Below, piece by piece: positions 16,824-25,371 of a stretch of 64,000 nucleotides of DNA. The stretch is from contig NZ_PDHM01000027.1 in the NCBI RefSeq assembly GCF_002573715.1, positions 82,034 to 146,033 on the forward strand. The letters are read 5' to 3'. The position numbers and the translations under genes are program-made. Below the pieces are notes generated by a model. It was given only the letters and a program-made list of their open reading frames with translations. It ran no database searches and was not told where the DNA came from. The stretch comes from Paenibacillus sp. EZ-K15. GTDB lineage: Bacteria > Bacillota > Bacilli > Paenibacillales > Paenibacillaceae. Position 1 is the first letter of the stretch, and each line of letters starts with the position of its first letter.

Positions 16824-19800
16824 TTAATTATACGTGTACTCGATTGTGTTACTTTCCTGTCCATCAGGATTTACTACTGTAACTTGTACTCCCCCTGTAC
16901 CTGCCGGGACTACAGCGGACATACGAATAGCTGAGGTAAAGGTTACTTTAGTTGATTCAACCCCATTAAAGTAAACCTTGGCACCTTTTACGAAATTCGA
17001 TCCATTTAAATAAATCGTATTTCCTCCTGCAGCTGGACCGCTGGTAATATTCAGGGATTTGATAATTGGTGCCGGAGCCATTGGAGGCTCTTCATAAGTG
17101 AATGAAGCTGAAGCACTTTCGCCATTTGTTAATGTAACAACAAGCGGTACTGTACCTGCGGTAGAACTTGGCGGAGTAATTACCTTTACTCTTGTGCTAC
17201 TTACATACGTATCAATAGGCACTTCAGCTCCATTAATCGTCACAAGCATTGAAGGCTCAAAATTGGCCCCGTTAATGTAGAGATGAGTTCCCCCTGCCTT
17301 TGGTCCGCTTGCAGGTGTCAAACCTGTGATCGAAGGTTGAACCAATGTGTACGTATAAGCTCCTGGAAGAGTAAATGTGCCTTTATCCGGGTTTATTACT
17401 TTTATATCCACTTGCCCAACCGAGGAAGATGCTGGCGCATAAACGCTTATACGTGTCGCGCTTGTAAATGAATAGAACTGAGCTGGAGTATCCCCAAAAA
17501 ACACCTCAATTCCTCTTTTAAAGTTCGTTCCTGTCAGATATACAACATTACCGCCTGATGTTAGACCTGTGTTTGGATTTACCACTGTGATTTCAACAGG
17601 TTCAGCCTGAGGCTCAATATAAGAATAAGTAATATCCTCATTGGTTAACTGACCACTAGGGTTCTTCACTTTTACTTGGACAGTAGCAGCTTGTGCCCAA
17701 GTCGGGGTAACTATCTTCAATTGCTTATTGTTTACAAAGGTACTTGGGATCTCTATGTCATCGAATAGTACCACAGCATTCTTAACAAAGTTCTCACCGT
17801 TTAGTACCACTGTCGTATTCCCCGTTAAAGGACCGTTATTTGGTGTAATTGTATTTAACACCGGTGCCGGAGGGGGAGGAGGCAAAATATAGGTATAGCT
17901 TAATGGCAAGACCGCCTCTTTATCGTCCGGATTTACTACCTTAACATCAACAGTACCTTCAATAGAGGAAGCCGGAATTGTAACAGCCAAGCGAATGGCC
18001 GTAGTGGAAGTAACCACTGCCTCAACGTCATTCACAAATACTCTTACACCTTTTACAAATCCGGAACCCGTAATATATGCAGTATTACCGGCTGTTGTTT
18101 CTCCGGAATTAGGTGTAATTCCACTTACAACAGGAGCCGGGTATTGAGGTTTAGCATAGGTGTATGCCTGATTTAATACAGCCTCCTGGCCATCCGGATT
18201 CACAATTTTTACATCTACCGCTCCTTCTTGCCCTGCAGGTGCCTCAACCTGAATCCGTTCCGTAGAAATGACAGATTTTACGACTGCCTCATTTGCTCCA
18301 AAGTAAACCTTTACAGATGGGTCTATCAATTTACCAATAATATAAACGGATTCTCCACCAACAGGAAGTCCTGTATTTGGAGTAACCGATGTGATTTGAA
18401 GCTTTGGCTTCTCGGCTTCTTTGTAAGTAAAACCAGAAGGAATTGTCACGGAAGTTCCATCCGGGTTTTTAATTGTAATATCAACGGCTCCAGCCTGTGT
18501 CACAGACGGGGTCTTAGCAACTAAATAGTCAGTCCGTTGTGTTGAGATAGCAGCTGGTTGATCCCCGAAATTAACAACAACACCGGATAAGAAATAGTTC
18601 CCACTAAATACAACGTTAGTCCCGCCCTCTACAGGACCTTCCATAGGGCTGTAGCTCTTTACTTCAGGATTAGCAATATACTGATAACTGCTTGTTGCAT
18701 ATTGATTATCCGGATTCATAACTTTAACTGTTACTTCTCCTTGCTTGCCTGCTGGCACGATTACCTTCAGACTTTGTGCGTCCATATATGTTACGCCTGT
18801 TGATTCAGTATTATTAAAAAATACTTTCGCCCCGCTTACGAATTTATCACCATTGATTTGAATTTCATTACCACCTATTGGATGACCCGACGGTTCAACA
18901 ATGGATGTAATCACTGGAGCGGGAAGTTTAACTTTAATCAACTTATTCGAAATAAGCATATTACGGTTTGCACCAGCATAATCTTGGTAGGTTATGTTGG
19001 CCGCATTGGTTGATACATAGAAGTTACCAGTCTGTTGTACCTTCGGTCGAATTTTGTAAGTAAACTTCAAAGTATTGTTTTTGAGTTCCAGAAAACTCCA
19101 GCTTATTTCATTCCCTGATACTGTCGGTTGCGGGATATTATGTAGGTAAGAGTCAGGAACAATTTCAAATTGGTCGTTTACATAGTCGGTTACTTTTACA
19201 TTATACGCACTTGCTATTCCGATTTCTTTTACAATAGCCGCATAAATGTCGCTCAGACCGACAGAGCCTAACACAAAGTGATGATGAGATGAAGTTGTTG
19301 CCATTTTGGTCAGAAGCTGATTTGGACCACTCGTATCGGGATTGTCATTCGTATTTAATAATGCAATGGTATAGAATACAATGCCTTGGTCTTTCGCGGC
19401 TGTCGCTCTATCCAGAGCATATTGGTAGGCATTACCGTTTGGTTCGGTAGCATCTCCATCCGTCATTAATACAATAACTGGCTGTGCGCCTTCGCGCGGT
19501 GCTTTTAACAACTCTTCAATAGCAGCATCAATGGCATACCCTGTTCCAGTTCCGCCACTCGCCTGAATCGTATTAACATAGGACTTGGCGGCGTTTGCAT
19601 CTGTTGTCATCGGAAATGTCTTTACATTATTTTGCGAACTATAATCAACAATGCCTACACGATGGACATTCAAATCCATCAGATCAATAAAACCCTTAGC
19701 AGAGTCTCTAGCGGCAACAATTTTATCGCCAGCCATACTGCCTGATTTATCGATAATCAGGATAACATCGTTGGGCCTCACAACAGATACAGGGGGAGTT

Positions 19801-19976
19801 CCTTGAATCGTAAGTTCAACCGTTGCCTCTCCTTCTGTTGTGATTTCGGCTGGTGTAACTTGTCGAGAAATCTGAATGTAATCAGCTGCTGCCGATGTGG
19901 GAGCCGCAAAGCTACCAAGACCGCAAATGGTTAATATAAACACTAATAATGCAGCGATCCTTTGTTTAATACGCAT
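16824..19976 (-). CDS. Secreted VWA-domain protein with eight IPT/TIG repeats
   Basis: 1050-residue extracellular protein. Signal peptide at 1-30 (hydrophobic ALLVFILTICGL, cleavage near TSAA). A von Willebrand A domain at about 70-260 has an intact MIDAS (D76-K-S-G-S80, a TGTG threonine, MTDGDA). From about 350 to the end there are eight IPT/TIG repeats, each opening with a V/I-x-x-x-x-P-x-x-G-P-x-x-GG pattern (SGPAAGGNTIYLNGSNF and similar). No LPXTG, SLH or C-terminal membrane anchor is visible. AAGGAGG 6 nt before the ATG. It lies only 14 nt after fliT, so it appears to be the last gene of the fliD operon. An adhesin or flagellum-associated surface protein is the best guess; function unknown. 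Confidence 0.85.
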   Translation of the reverse strand: MRIKQRIAALLVFILTICGLGSFAAPTSAAADYIQISRQVTPAEITTEGEATVELTIQGTPPVSVVRPNDVILIIDKSGSMAGDKIVAARDSAKGFIDLMDLNVHRVGIVDYSSQNNVKTFPMTTDANAAKSYVNTIQASGGTGTGYAIDAAIEELLKAPREGAQPVIVLMTDGDATEPNGNAYQYALDRATAAKDQGIVFYTIALLNTNDNPDTSGPNQLLTKMATTSSHHHFVLGSVGLSDIYAAIVKEIGIASAYNVKVTDYVNDQFEIVPDSYLHNIPQPTVSGNEISWSFLELKNNTLKFTYKIRPKVQQTGNFYVSTNAANITYQDYAGANRNMLISNKLIKVKLPAPVITSIVEPSGHPIGGNEIQINGDKFVSGAKVFFNNTESTGVTYMDAQSLKVIVPAGKQGEVTVKVMNPDNQYATSSYQYIANPEVKSYSPMEGPVEGGTNVVFSGNYFLSGVVVNFGDQPAAISTQRTDYLVAKTPSVTQAGAVDITIKNPDGTSVTIPSGFTYKEAEKPKLQITSVTPNTGLPVGGESVYIIGKLIDPSVKVYFGANEAVVKSVISTERIQVEAPAGQEGAVDVKIVNPDGQEAVLNQAYTYAKPQYPAPVVSGITPNSGETTAGNTAYITGSGFVKGVRVFVNDVEAVVTSTTAIRLAVTIPASSIEGTVDVKVVNPDDKEAVLPLSYTYILPPPPPAPVLNTITPNNGPLTGNTTVVLNGENFVKNAVVLFDDIEIPSTFVNNKQLKIVTPTWAQAATVQVKVKNPSGQLTNEDITYSYIEPQAEPVEITVVNPNTGLTSGGNVVYLTGTNFKRGIEVFFGDTPAQFYSFTSATRISVYAPASSSVGQVDIKVINPDKGTFTLPGAYTYTLVQPSITGLTPASGPKAGGTHLYINGANFEPSMLVTINGAEVPIDTYVSSTRVKVITPPSSTAGTVPLVVTLTNGESASASFTYEEPPMAPAPIIKSLNITSGPAAGGNTIYLNGSNFVKGAKVYFNGVESTKVTFTSAIRMSAVVPAGTGGVQVTVVNPDGQESNTIEYTYN

Positions 19977-19990
19977 GCAAATCCTCCTTA

Positions 19991-20359
19991 TTATTTGTAA
20001 GTATCAAACATGATACCTGAGCTGAGAGAAGATATCTCATATTTACTTTTAAAGTTATTTTCTTTGCGCAATTGACTGATCTGATTCGAGACGATCCCAT
20101 GTTGCCTAGCTATCTCGTGGTTTATTTGCAATTCCAACTGGTAACAGACACGCAACAATTCCTGAACCTGTTTTTTTTCTTGTACGGGCAGACTATTGAT
20201 ATCTACATCTTGAAAATCTTTGACCAGCTTTGATTGCATGGAGATGAATTCGTCTGACTTAGACGACCAATCCTCATTTGATTGAATCTCTATCAAGTAG
20301 TGTTTTGTGAAGTCTACCAATGCCTGGGCAGTATCCACCAAATTATGAGAGTCCATCAT
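19991..20359 (-). CDS. fliT: FliT-like flagellar chaperone
   Basis: 122-residue, mostly helical, charged protein (LVDTAQALVDFTKHYLIEIQ..., then VQELLRVCYQLELQINHEIARQHG). By position after fliD-flaG-fliS, and by size and helical pattern, it matches FliT, the export chaperone for the filament cap FliD. Its ATG overlaps the fliS stop by 4 nt (ATGA), so the two are translationally coupled. Sequence identity to FliT is weak by eye, so the symbol rests largely on context. Confidence 0.7.
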   Translation of the reverse strand: MMDSHNLVDTAQALVDFTKHYLIEIQSNEDWSSKSDEFISMQSKLVKDFQDVDINSLPVQEKKQVQELLRVCYQLELQINHEIARQHGIVSNQISQLRKENNFKSKYEISSLSSGIMFDTYK

Positions 20360-20727
20360 TTTCGCTTCACCGTCTTGATTGCCTCATGCCACGTATCACG
20401 GAGTTCCGTAACCAAGTCAATAATTTCCTGGAGAACTTCCAAGTCCAACTGCATGCTTGCATAGACCAAACGTTGGTTAAAATATTCGTATAGCGAAGCG
20501 AGACTTTTAGAGATGTCATAGTTCATATCAAGGGTCGCATGCAACTCATCAATAATGTTAATTGCCTTTGTGACATATGCATTTTTACTCTGATAGTCTC
20601 TATTCTCCACGCTAATATACGCTTGCTTTAAAAACCGTATACAACTGTTATAAAGCATCAACGTCAGTTCTTCGGGTGTAGCAGTTTTAATTTGTGTCTC
20701 ATAATATCGGTTCACTGCTTGCTGCAT
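20356..20727 (-). CDS. fliS: Flagellin export chaperone FliS
   Basis: Binds the flagellin C-terminus in the cytosol and prevents early polymerisation; in Bacillus it also helps FliW availability. 123 residues with the family start AVNRYYETQIKTATPEELTLMLY and the central GAI-like NAYVTKAINIIDELHATLDM segment. AGAGGT before the ATG. 6 nt after flaG. Confidence 0.93.
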   Translation of the reverse strand: MQQAVNRYYETQIKTATPEELTLMLYNSCIRFLKQAYISVENRDYQSKNAYVTKAINIIDELHATLDMNYDISKSLASLYEYFNQRLVYASMQLDLEVLQEIIDLVTELRDTWHEAIKTVKRK

Positions 20728-20733
20728 GGCTGA

Positions 20734-21099
20734 TTACCTCTTTTCGTCAATTATTGCGCCTACTACTATTTGCTGCAGTTTCTCTACCAACTCAATCATT
20801 TTTTCCGGAGGGAGTTCGCGGATAATTTCATTGGTTTCTTTGTTATAAATTTTGATAATCAGATCCCCAGTAGACGCATGCAGTTTAAATTCATACCGTT
20901 GTGGCGTACCATCGAGAGTTCTGTTTACTTTATTAATTGCGTCCAGTACCGCCTTTTCGCTAACTGACAGCGGTTGTACCTTGTTCTTCGTCTGAAGATC
21001 CTGATAACTAGCCCCTACATAGCTAGGGGTAAACGATGGTTCTTTAATCTGTGCATTAGTGTTAGACAAGGAAGCTGATGGTAAGTTAGGAACCTGCAT
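20734..21099 (-). CDS. flaG: FlaG family protein
   Basis: Small flagellar protein associated with control of filament length in other bacteria. 121 residues: a disordered N-terminus, then the family core YEFKLHASTGDLIIKIYNKETNEIIRELPPEKMIELVEKLQ. It sits between fliD and fliS as is usual. GAGGAGG before the ATG. Exact function in Gram-positives is little known. Confidence 0.88.
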   Translation of the reverse strand: MQVPNLPSASLSNTNAQIKEPSFTPSYVGASYQDLQTKNKVQPLSVSEKAVLDAINKVNRTLDGTPQRYEFKLHASTGDLIIKIYNKETNEIIRELPPEKMIELVEKLQQIVVGAIIDEKR

Positions 21100-21121
21100 C
21101 TGATACCCTCCTCGACTTTCA

Positions 21122-22630
21122 TTATCCCATATTTTGCATCAGGAAATTTAATTGGCTATTACTGTATGCCATTGCTTTCTCCATAGCTGCAAACTGTTTG
21201 TAATAATTGTCCTCTTTCTTGATCAGCTTATCTTCAAGTCTTTTGATTTCTAACTCCATTTCACTGGATTGCTTGCCCAATTCTGAACTGATATCGTTAT
21301 AGGAACCACCAATACTGCCGGACTTTTTGGTGATTTCCCCAATCGTTGTATTTAATTTCTTATACATCTTTTGGAATAACCCTTCTTCTCCGCCATTAGA
21401 GGAAGCAAGTGTAAACATCGTCTCCACTTGGCCAGGGTTTGCTTCAATTGCTTTTCTTAATTTTTCCTCATCCAGCACGATTTTCCCACCTGAAGCCGAA
21501 AAATCTTTTGCATTCCCAGCATAGGCTGTTGTTCCAAGTCCGATATCCATTGGAGATAGTTTCGTCGTTCCTCCGACAGGAATAGGCTGGGACAAAAAAG
21601 AACGCATTGTCCGGGCAAATGGTTCAAGCAGAGAGTCATTTCTAAGAAGCCCTCGTTTAGCCATAACCTCCCATTTTTTGATATCATCCTCGCTCATTTC
21701 CTTCTTCTGATCACTTGTTAATGGATCGTATCCCCTAGCGATTTTTTCATCTGTTAATTTTTGAATTAACGTTATTGCCTCGTTATAGATACCAACAAAC
21801 TCCTTGATTTTGTTTATTACTGCATCAGTATCGCTATTATTCATAATTGTTACTGCTGATGTTGTTTGCTGTAAAAGGGTATAAGTAACTCCATCCTGGG
21901 TAAACGAATTACTCGAACGATCAGATTCTATTCCATTGATTACAACCTTAGCATCATTTCCTTGGCTGACATTGTTGTCCATCTTAATTGCCGCAAGAAA
22001 ATTCCCTTCTGTATCCCGTGCGTCAATCTTGGCAGTCTTGCCAGTCTCCCTGGAAAGGAAAACAAACTCGTCTGCAGCAGAATCGTAACTCAATGCAACT
22101 CCAGCACTCGACTGGTTGATTTTATTAATGATGCTCTGAAGCGTATCATCCTTGCTGTATGTGATTTCTACACCATTAATCGACATTGCTAAGCTCGCAG
22201 TACCCGATGATGGATTCAGAGTTGGGGTAGTTTGAAAGTTCCCCGCATTATTCTCTAACGATTTGCTTAAATCAAGACCACTGCCGTTTGTGATTTTGTC
22301 TGCACTCTTCTTAGTCGCTTGCGTCGCCAAATTCTTGACTTCAATCGTCGTTGTCACTTTACCCGGGTTGCTTCCGCTTACCTTTACAGCATTTTCGTTT
22401 GATGAAGTAGCCTTGACTCCGGAAAAATCGGTGCTGAAACGCATTTTATTAATATTATCTCGAAGTGCCATTAATTTAGCATTTACGTCCCTATAAAGAT
22501 CCATTTTATATTGAGTGGTAGTCTTCTTTTGAGTCTTTTTTGTCAGCGGAATTCTTTCCGCTTTCATTAAATCGGCTACTAATTGGTCGATATTCATACC
22601 GGAAGACATCCCCGATATACGTATAGTCAT
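21122..22630 (-). CDS. fliD: Flagellar filament cap protein FliD (HAP2)
   Basis: Secreted cap that folds flagellin subunits onto the filament tip. 502 residues: N-terminal MTIRISGMSSGMNIDQLVADLMKAERIPL typical of FliD, a middle domain with LAMSINGVEITYSKDDTLQSIINKIN, and a C-terminal coiled coil (LEDKLIKKEDNYYKQFAAMEKAM). The start overlaps the stop of the upstream glycosyltransferase by 4 nt (ATGA), with GGAG 7 nt before it. Confidence 0.95.
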   Translation of the reverse strand: MTIRISGMSSGMNIDQLVADLMKAERIPLTKKTQKKTTTQYKMDLYRDVNAKLMALRDNINKMRFSTDFSGVKATSSNENAVKVSGSNPGKVTTTIEVKNLATQATKKSADKITNGSGLDLSKSLENNAGNFQTTPTLNPSSGTASLAMSINGVEITYSKDDTLQSIINKINQSSAGVALSYDSAADEFVFLSRETGKTAKIDARDTEGNFLAAIKMDNNVSQGNDAKVVINGIESDRSSNSFTQDGVTYTLLQQTTSAVTIMNNSDTDAVINKIKEFVGIYNEAITLIQKLTDEKIARGYDPLTSDQKKEMSEDDIKKWEVMAKRGLLRNDSLLEPFARTMRSFLSQPIPVGGTTKLSPMDIGLGTTAYAGNAKDFSASGGKIVLDEEKLRKAIEANPGQVETMFTLASSNGGEEGLFQKMYKKLNTTIGEITKKSGSIGGSYNDISSELGKQSSEMELEIKRLEDKLIKKEDNYYKQFAAMEKAMAYSNSQLNFLMQNMG

Positions 22631-23694
22631 TCGATCACTCCTCTACAAACAATATCAGCTCGAAGAACCGCAGGTTCATAAGGTTTAGCTATATTGTAGT
22701 ACACTAAGGCTTCCTCTGTTTTCCCGGTTACTTCGTAAAACACGCCCAAATTATAGGCTGCGAGAAATGAACCTGCACCTTCGATTGTCGCATATTTCCC
22801 AGACTCCCCAATTTGAATCGCCTGCTTAAAGGCAATGGGGATAAGCTCCATTCGGCCAGCGTCCATATATAGCAAACCAAGCTGAAACCATAAATCCGAG
22901 TAATCGGAATAATGATTTTGGTTGATTTCCAATAGTTGGATGGCGTCCTCAACCAGTTGGGCTTTACGCAGCACTTTAGCGAATTCAACAACCATAGCAG
23001 CATGGGATAAAGTTGGAGCAATCATGAATTTAACGGCTTGTATAAATGCCTCGCATGCTCCTTCAAGTTCGTCAACAGAAGCATGCAATTTACCCAGCTG
23101 GTACCACATATAGCCATCCGTTGAATTCACCCGAAGTTGTTTTTGGTACAACGAATGATACAAATCATATTTTTTCTCTTTATAGTTTGACTGATTGTAA
23201 CCGTAATGATCGATCATAATTTCGCCCATTTCAAATGAAGCGATCGATTGATCATTATATAACACTTCATGAACAGGACCATGGAATCTATATTTCTCAT
23301 GATTAGGAAATAACCGAACCATACGATGAACTCGGGTAAACTCGTGAGAGTCGTCAATATTCCGAATCATAACGGCAGCGGGCTTTTGTGAGTTTTGTTT
23401 CACATAATTCAATATCTGTTCGTATGTGCCTTTTTGAAAATGTTCATCCGCGTCCAACACAAATATATGAGAGCCCGTTGCCTTAGAGAGGCAGTAATTT
23501 CTCGCCTTAGCAAAGTCTTCTTCCCATGTATAGTGGTATAAACGAACGTTACTATATGATTCGGCAATTTCAGTTGTTTGATCTGTGGAACCTGTATCCA
23601 CGATAACAATTTCAATGTCGCCGGGAAGACTCTGCAGACAAGACCCGATGTATTGTTCTTCATTTTTGACGATCATGCATATCGATATCCTCAT
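22627..23694 (-). CDS. Glycosyltransferase (GT2) with C-terminal TPR repeats
   Basis: 355 residues. The GT2 domain at 1-110 shows ISICMIVKNEEQYIGSCLQSL, VIVDTGSTDQTTEIA and the DXD-type VLDADEHF; the family's HRMVRLFPN and HGPVHEVLY follow, then TPR-like repeats (WYQLGKLHASVDELEGACEAFIQAV...). It lies between hag and fliD and is translationally coupled to fliD, a position where flagellin glycosyltransferases are found in many Gram-positives. The likely role is O-glycosylation of Hag (inference). It starts 18 nt after the hag terminator, so it depends on read-through or an unseen promoter. Confidence 0.85.
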   Translation of the reverse strand: MRISICMIVKNEEQYIGSCLQSLPGDIEIVIVDTGSTDQTTEIAESYSNVRLYHYTWEEDFAKARNYCLSKATGSHIFVLDADEHFQKGTYEQILNYVKQNSQKPAAVMIRNIDDSHEFTRVHRMVRLFPNHEKYRFHGPVHEVLYNDQSIASFEMGEIMIDHYGYNQSNYKEKKYDLYHSLYQKQLRVNSTDGYMWYQLGKLHASVDELEGACEAFIQAVKFMIAPTLSHAAMVVEFAKVLRKAQLVEDAIQLLEINQNHYSDYSDLWFQLGLLYMDAGRMELIPIAFKQAIQIGESGKYATIEGAGSFLAAYNLGVFYEVTGKTEEALVYYNIAKPYEPAVLRADIVCRGVIE

Positions 23695-23706
23695 GATTCT
23701 CTCCTA

Positions 23707-23739
23707 TAAGAAAGGAGTCCACTGATTCAGTGGACTCCT
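23707..23739 (-). terminator. Terminator after hag
   Basis: Near-perfect palindrome AGGAGTCCACTGA / TCAGTGGACTCCT (23713-23739) followed by TTCTTAT on the minus strand. It should limit read-through from the very abundant hag message into the glycosyltransferase-fliD operon. Confidence 0.9.
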
Positions 23740-23761
23740 ACTGGACTTAAAGCTCATCCAA

Positions 23762-24565
23762 TTAACGCAACAATTGCAGTACACCTTGAGGTGCTTGGTT
23801 AGCTTGAGCCAACATGGCAGTAGAAGCTTGTTGCAAGATATTGAATTTCGTGTAGTTCATCATTTCTTTAGCCATGTCAGTATCACGGATACGGGATTCT
23901 GCAGCTTGCAGATTCTCTGCAGTTGTACCCACGTTGTTGTACATATGCTCAAGACGGTTTTGGAACGCACCCAATGCGGAACGAGCTTCGTTAACAGTTC
24001 CGATTGCTGTGTCAATTACAGCAAGTTCAGCTACAGCTGCAGTTTGCGCAGTCAAGCCACCAAAAGCAAGTCCGCTAATGTCGGCTTTACTCATGTCAAT
24101 TTCAACTTTTTCAGCAGCAGTTCCACCCAATTGGATGTTAAGAGTAGCAGTATTGCTCAGCAACTTAATTCCGTTGAATTCAGCGTTCGTGGAGATTTCA
24201 CCGATTGCAGTAGCCAGTTCTTGATATTCAGCATCCATTGCTGCCAAGTCACTTGCGTTGTACGTGCTGGAAGAACCTTGAGTTGCCAGTTCCTTCATGC
24301 GAGTCAGCATGTCAGAAATTTCGTTCATAGCGCCCTCAGCAGTTTGCACAAGAGAAACGCCGTCTTGAGCGTTACGCATACCTTGGTTCATCGATTTGAG
24401 TTGGGAACGCATTTTCTCAGAAATCGAGAGGCCCGCAGCATCGTCAGCAGCACGGTTTACACGGTAACCGGAAGACAGTTTCTCGGAAGATTTACCCTGT
24501 TGAATGTTGTTGAACGTCAGGTTGCGGTGAGAGTTCATCGCGTTAAGATTGTGGTTGATAATCAT
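23762..24565 (-). CDS. hag: Flagellin
   Basis: Major filament subunit, 267 residues. It has the conserved N-terminal D0/D1 (MIINHNLNAMNSHRNL, SSGYRVNRAADDAAGLSISEKM) and C-terminal D1/D0 (NLQAAESRIRDTDMAKEMM, ILQQASTAMLAQANQAPQGVLQLLR) with a short variable middle, like other compact Bacillales flagellins. AAGGAGG 8 nt before the ATG. Transcribed from a sigma-D promoter (24632-24658) and apparently repressed by CsrA through the leader hairpin at 24591-24606. The Ser/Thr-containing middle (GSSSTYNASD) could carry glycans. Confidence 0.97.
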   Translation of the reverse strand: MIINHNLNAMNSHRNLTFNNIQQGKSSEKLSSGYRVNRAADDAAGLSISEKMRSQLKSMNQGMRNAQDGVSLVQTAEGAMNEISDMLTRMKELATQGSSSTYNASDLAAMDAEYQELATAIGEISTNAEFNGIKLLSNTATLNIQLGGTAAEKVEIDMSKADISGLAFGGLTAQTAAVAELAVIDTAIGTVNEARSALGAFQNRLEHMYNNVGTTAENLQAAESRIRDTDMAKEMMNYTKFNILQQASTAMLAQANQAPQGVLQLLR

Positions 24566-24573
24566 TGATTATT

Positions 24574-24606
24574 CCTCCTTGAGTTTATAATTCACATCCT
24601 TGTGAA
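24574..24606 (-). promoter_or_regulatory. CsrA-binding sites in the hag leader
   Basis: The RNA hairpin TTCAC-AAGGAT-GTGAA (24591-24606) presents GGA in a hexaloop, and ACAAGGATGT matches the known high-affinity CsrA consensus ACARGGAUGU. The second GGA site is the Shine-Dalgarno AAGGAGG (24574-24580). The two sites allow a CsrA dimer to bridge and block translation, as known for B. subtilis hag. Confidence 0.85.
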
Positions 24607-24631
24607 GTAGGCTCTTCGTCCTACATTATCT

Positions 24632-24658
24632 ATATCGGAATCAAATTAGAATAGTTTA
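24632..24658 (-). promoter_or_regulatory. Sigma-D promoter of hag
   Basis: TAAA, 15 bp, TCCGATAT on the minus strand, one base from the sigma-D consensus TAAA-N15-GCCGATAT. Confidence 0.9.
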
Positions 24659-24676
24659 TATTATATTTCGCATTTT

Positions 24677-24898
24677 TTATTTTTTTATTTTTTTTATAAG
24701 GTTAGGATCAAGTTTTGCATTGGTGGCTTCCATATTGTTTGCCTTTACTTCCTCAACTAATTCCTTCCTTAAGATAACAACATCTTCTGGAGCTCGAATG
24801 CCGATCTTCACACTCTCTCCATCTATAGAAGAGATATAAATCTCAATATCATTCTGAATGAGAATGGATTGACCTCTCTTTCTTGTCAGTACAAGCAT
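24677..24898 (-). CDS. csrA: Carbon storage regulator CsrA
   Basis: RNA-binding translational repressor; homodimer binding GGA-loop hairpins, here predicted on the adjacent hag leader. 73 residues from MLVLTRKRGQSILI with the conserved VKIGIRAPEDVVILRKELVEEV. An ATG one codon earlier (24901) is also possible; GGAG is 8 nt before the chosen start. The start overlaps the fliW stop (TGATG), so FliW and CsrA are made together. Confidence 0.96.
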   Translation of the reverse strand: MLVLTRKRGQSILIQNDIEIYISSIDGESVKIGIRAPEDVVILRKELVEEVKANNMEATNAKLDPNLIKKIKK

Positions 24899-25320
24899 CA
24901 TTTCATCTCCATTCCATTTGACTTATCCGTAATCAAAGGAGCATTCGTTCGATAGCCCTTGTTCTCCTGAAGAACATATTGAGTCCCCTTGCCGTTTAAG
25001 ACATTTACTATTAGCGGAGCTACAAGATTTAATGTTGACTCCTCCAACGTTCCCTTCATTGTGACAATATTCAGAATCAGGGCATCCTCTGCCTGATCCA
25101 AATGCAGTGTACTTTTCATAGATTCATTTAACTGTATAGAATAGTTTGGATACCAGTGAAATGGAGTTACCGTCAAAAAGGAAATATTCTCGTCCTCCTC
25201 ACTCTTTATGTAAGCAAAAGGAGTGCCTTCGATCGACTCTAGTCGAAAACTATTTAAATGATTAAAACCCAGAATATTTCCTTGAAATGAAATTTGCATG
25301 TTATTGAACTTCTCCAACAT
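24898..25320 (-). CDS. fliW: Flagellar assembly factor FliW
   Basis: Protein antagonist of CsrA: free FliW binds CsrA and relieves repression of hag, while cytosolic flagellin titrates FliW. 140 residues with the family pattern (GNILGFNHLNSFRLESIE, FLTVTPFHWYPNYSIQL, LNLVAPLIVN). AGGAGG 8 nt before the first ATG. The spacer to yviE is occupied by a terminator whose U-tract runs into this ribosome site. Confidence 0.94.
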   Translation of the reverse strand: MLEKFNNMQISFQGNILGFNHLNSFRLESIEGTPFAYIKSEEDENISFLTVTPFHWYPNYSIQLNESMKSTLHLDQAEDALILNIVTMKGTLEESTLNLVAPLIVNVLNGKGTQYVLQENKGYRTNAPLITDKSNGMEMK

Positions 25321-25334
25321 TCTAAAAACCTCCT

Positions 25335-25365
25335 AAAAAAGACTACAGCTTCAGAAGCTATAGTC
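25335..25365 (-). terminator. Terminator between yviE and fliW
   Basis: 11-bp stem GACTATAGCTT / AAGCTGTAGTC with a 3-nt loop (one wobble), then TTTTTT on the minus strand, directly joined to AGGAGG of fliW. Confidence 0.8.
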
Positions 25366-25371
25366 TCATTA

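Noticed and set aside
16824..19976. SLH or sortase-anchored surface protein
   Set aside because: No SLH motif or LPXTG near either end; the repeats are IPT/TIG type.
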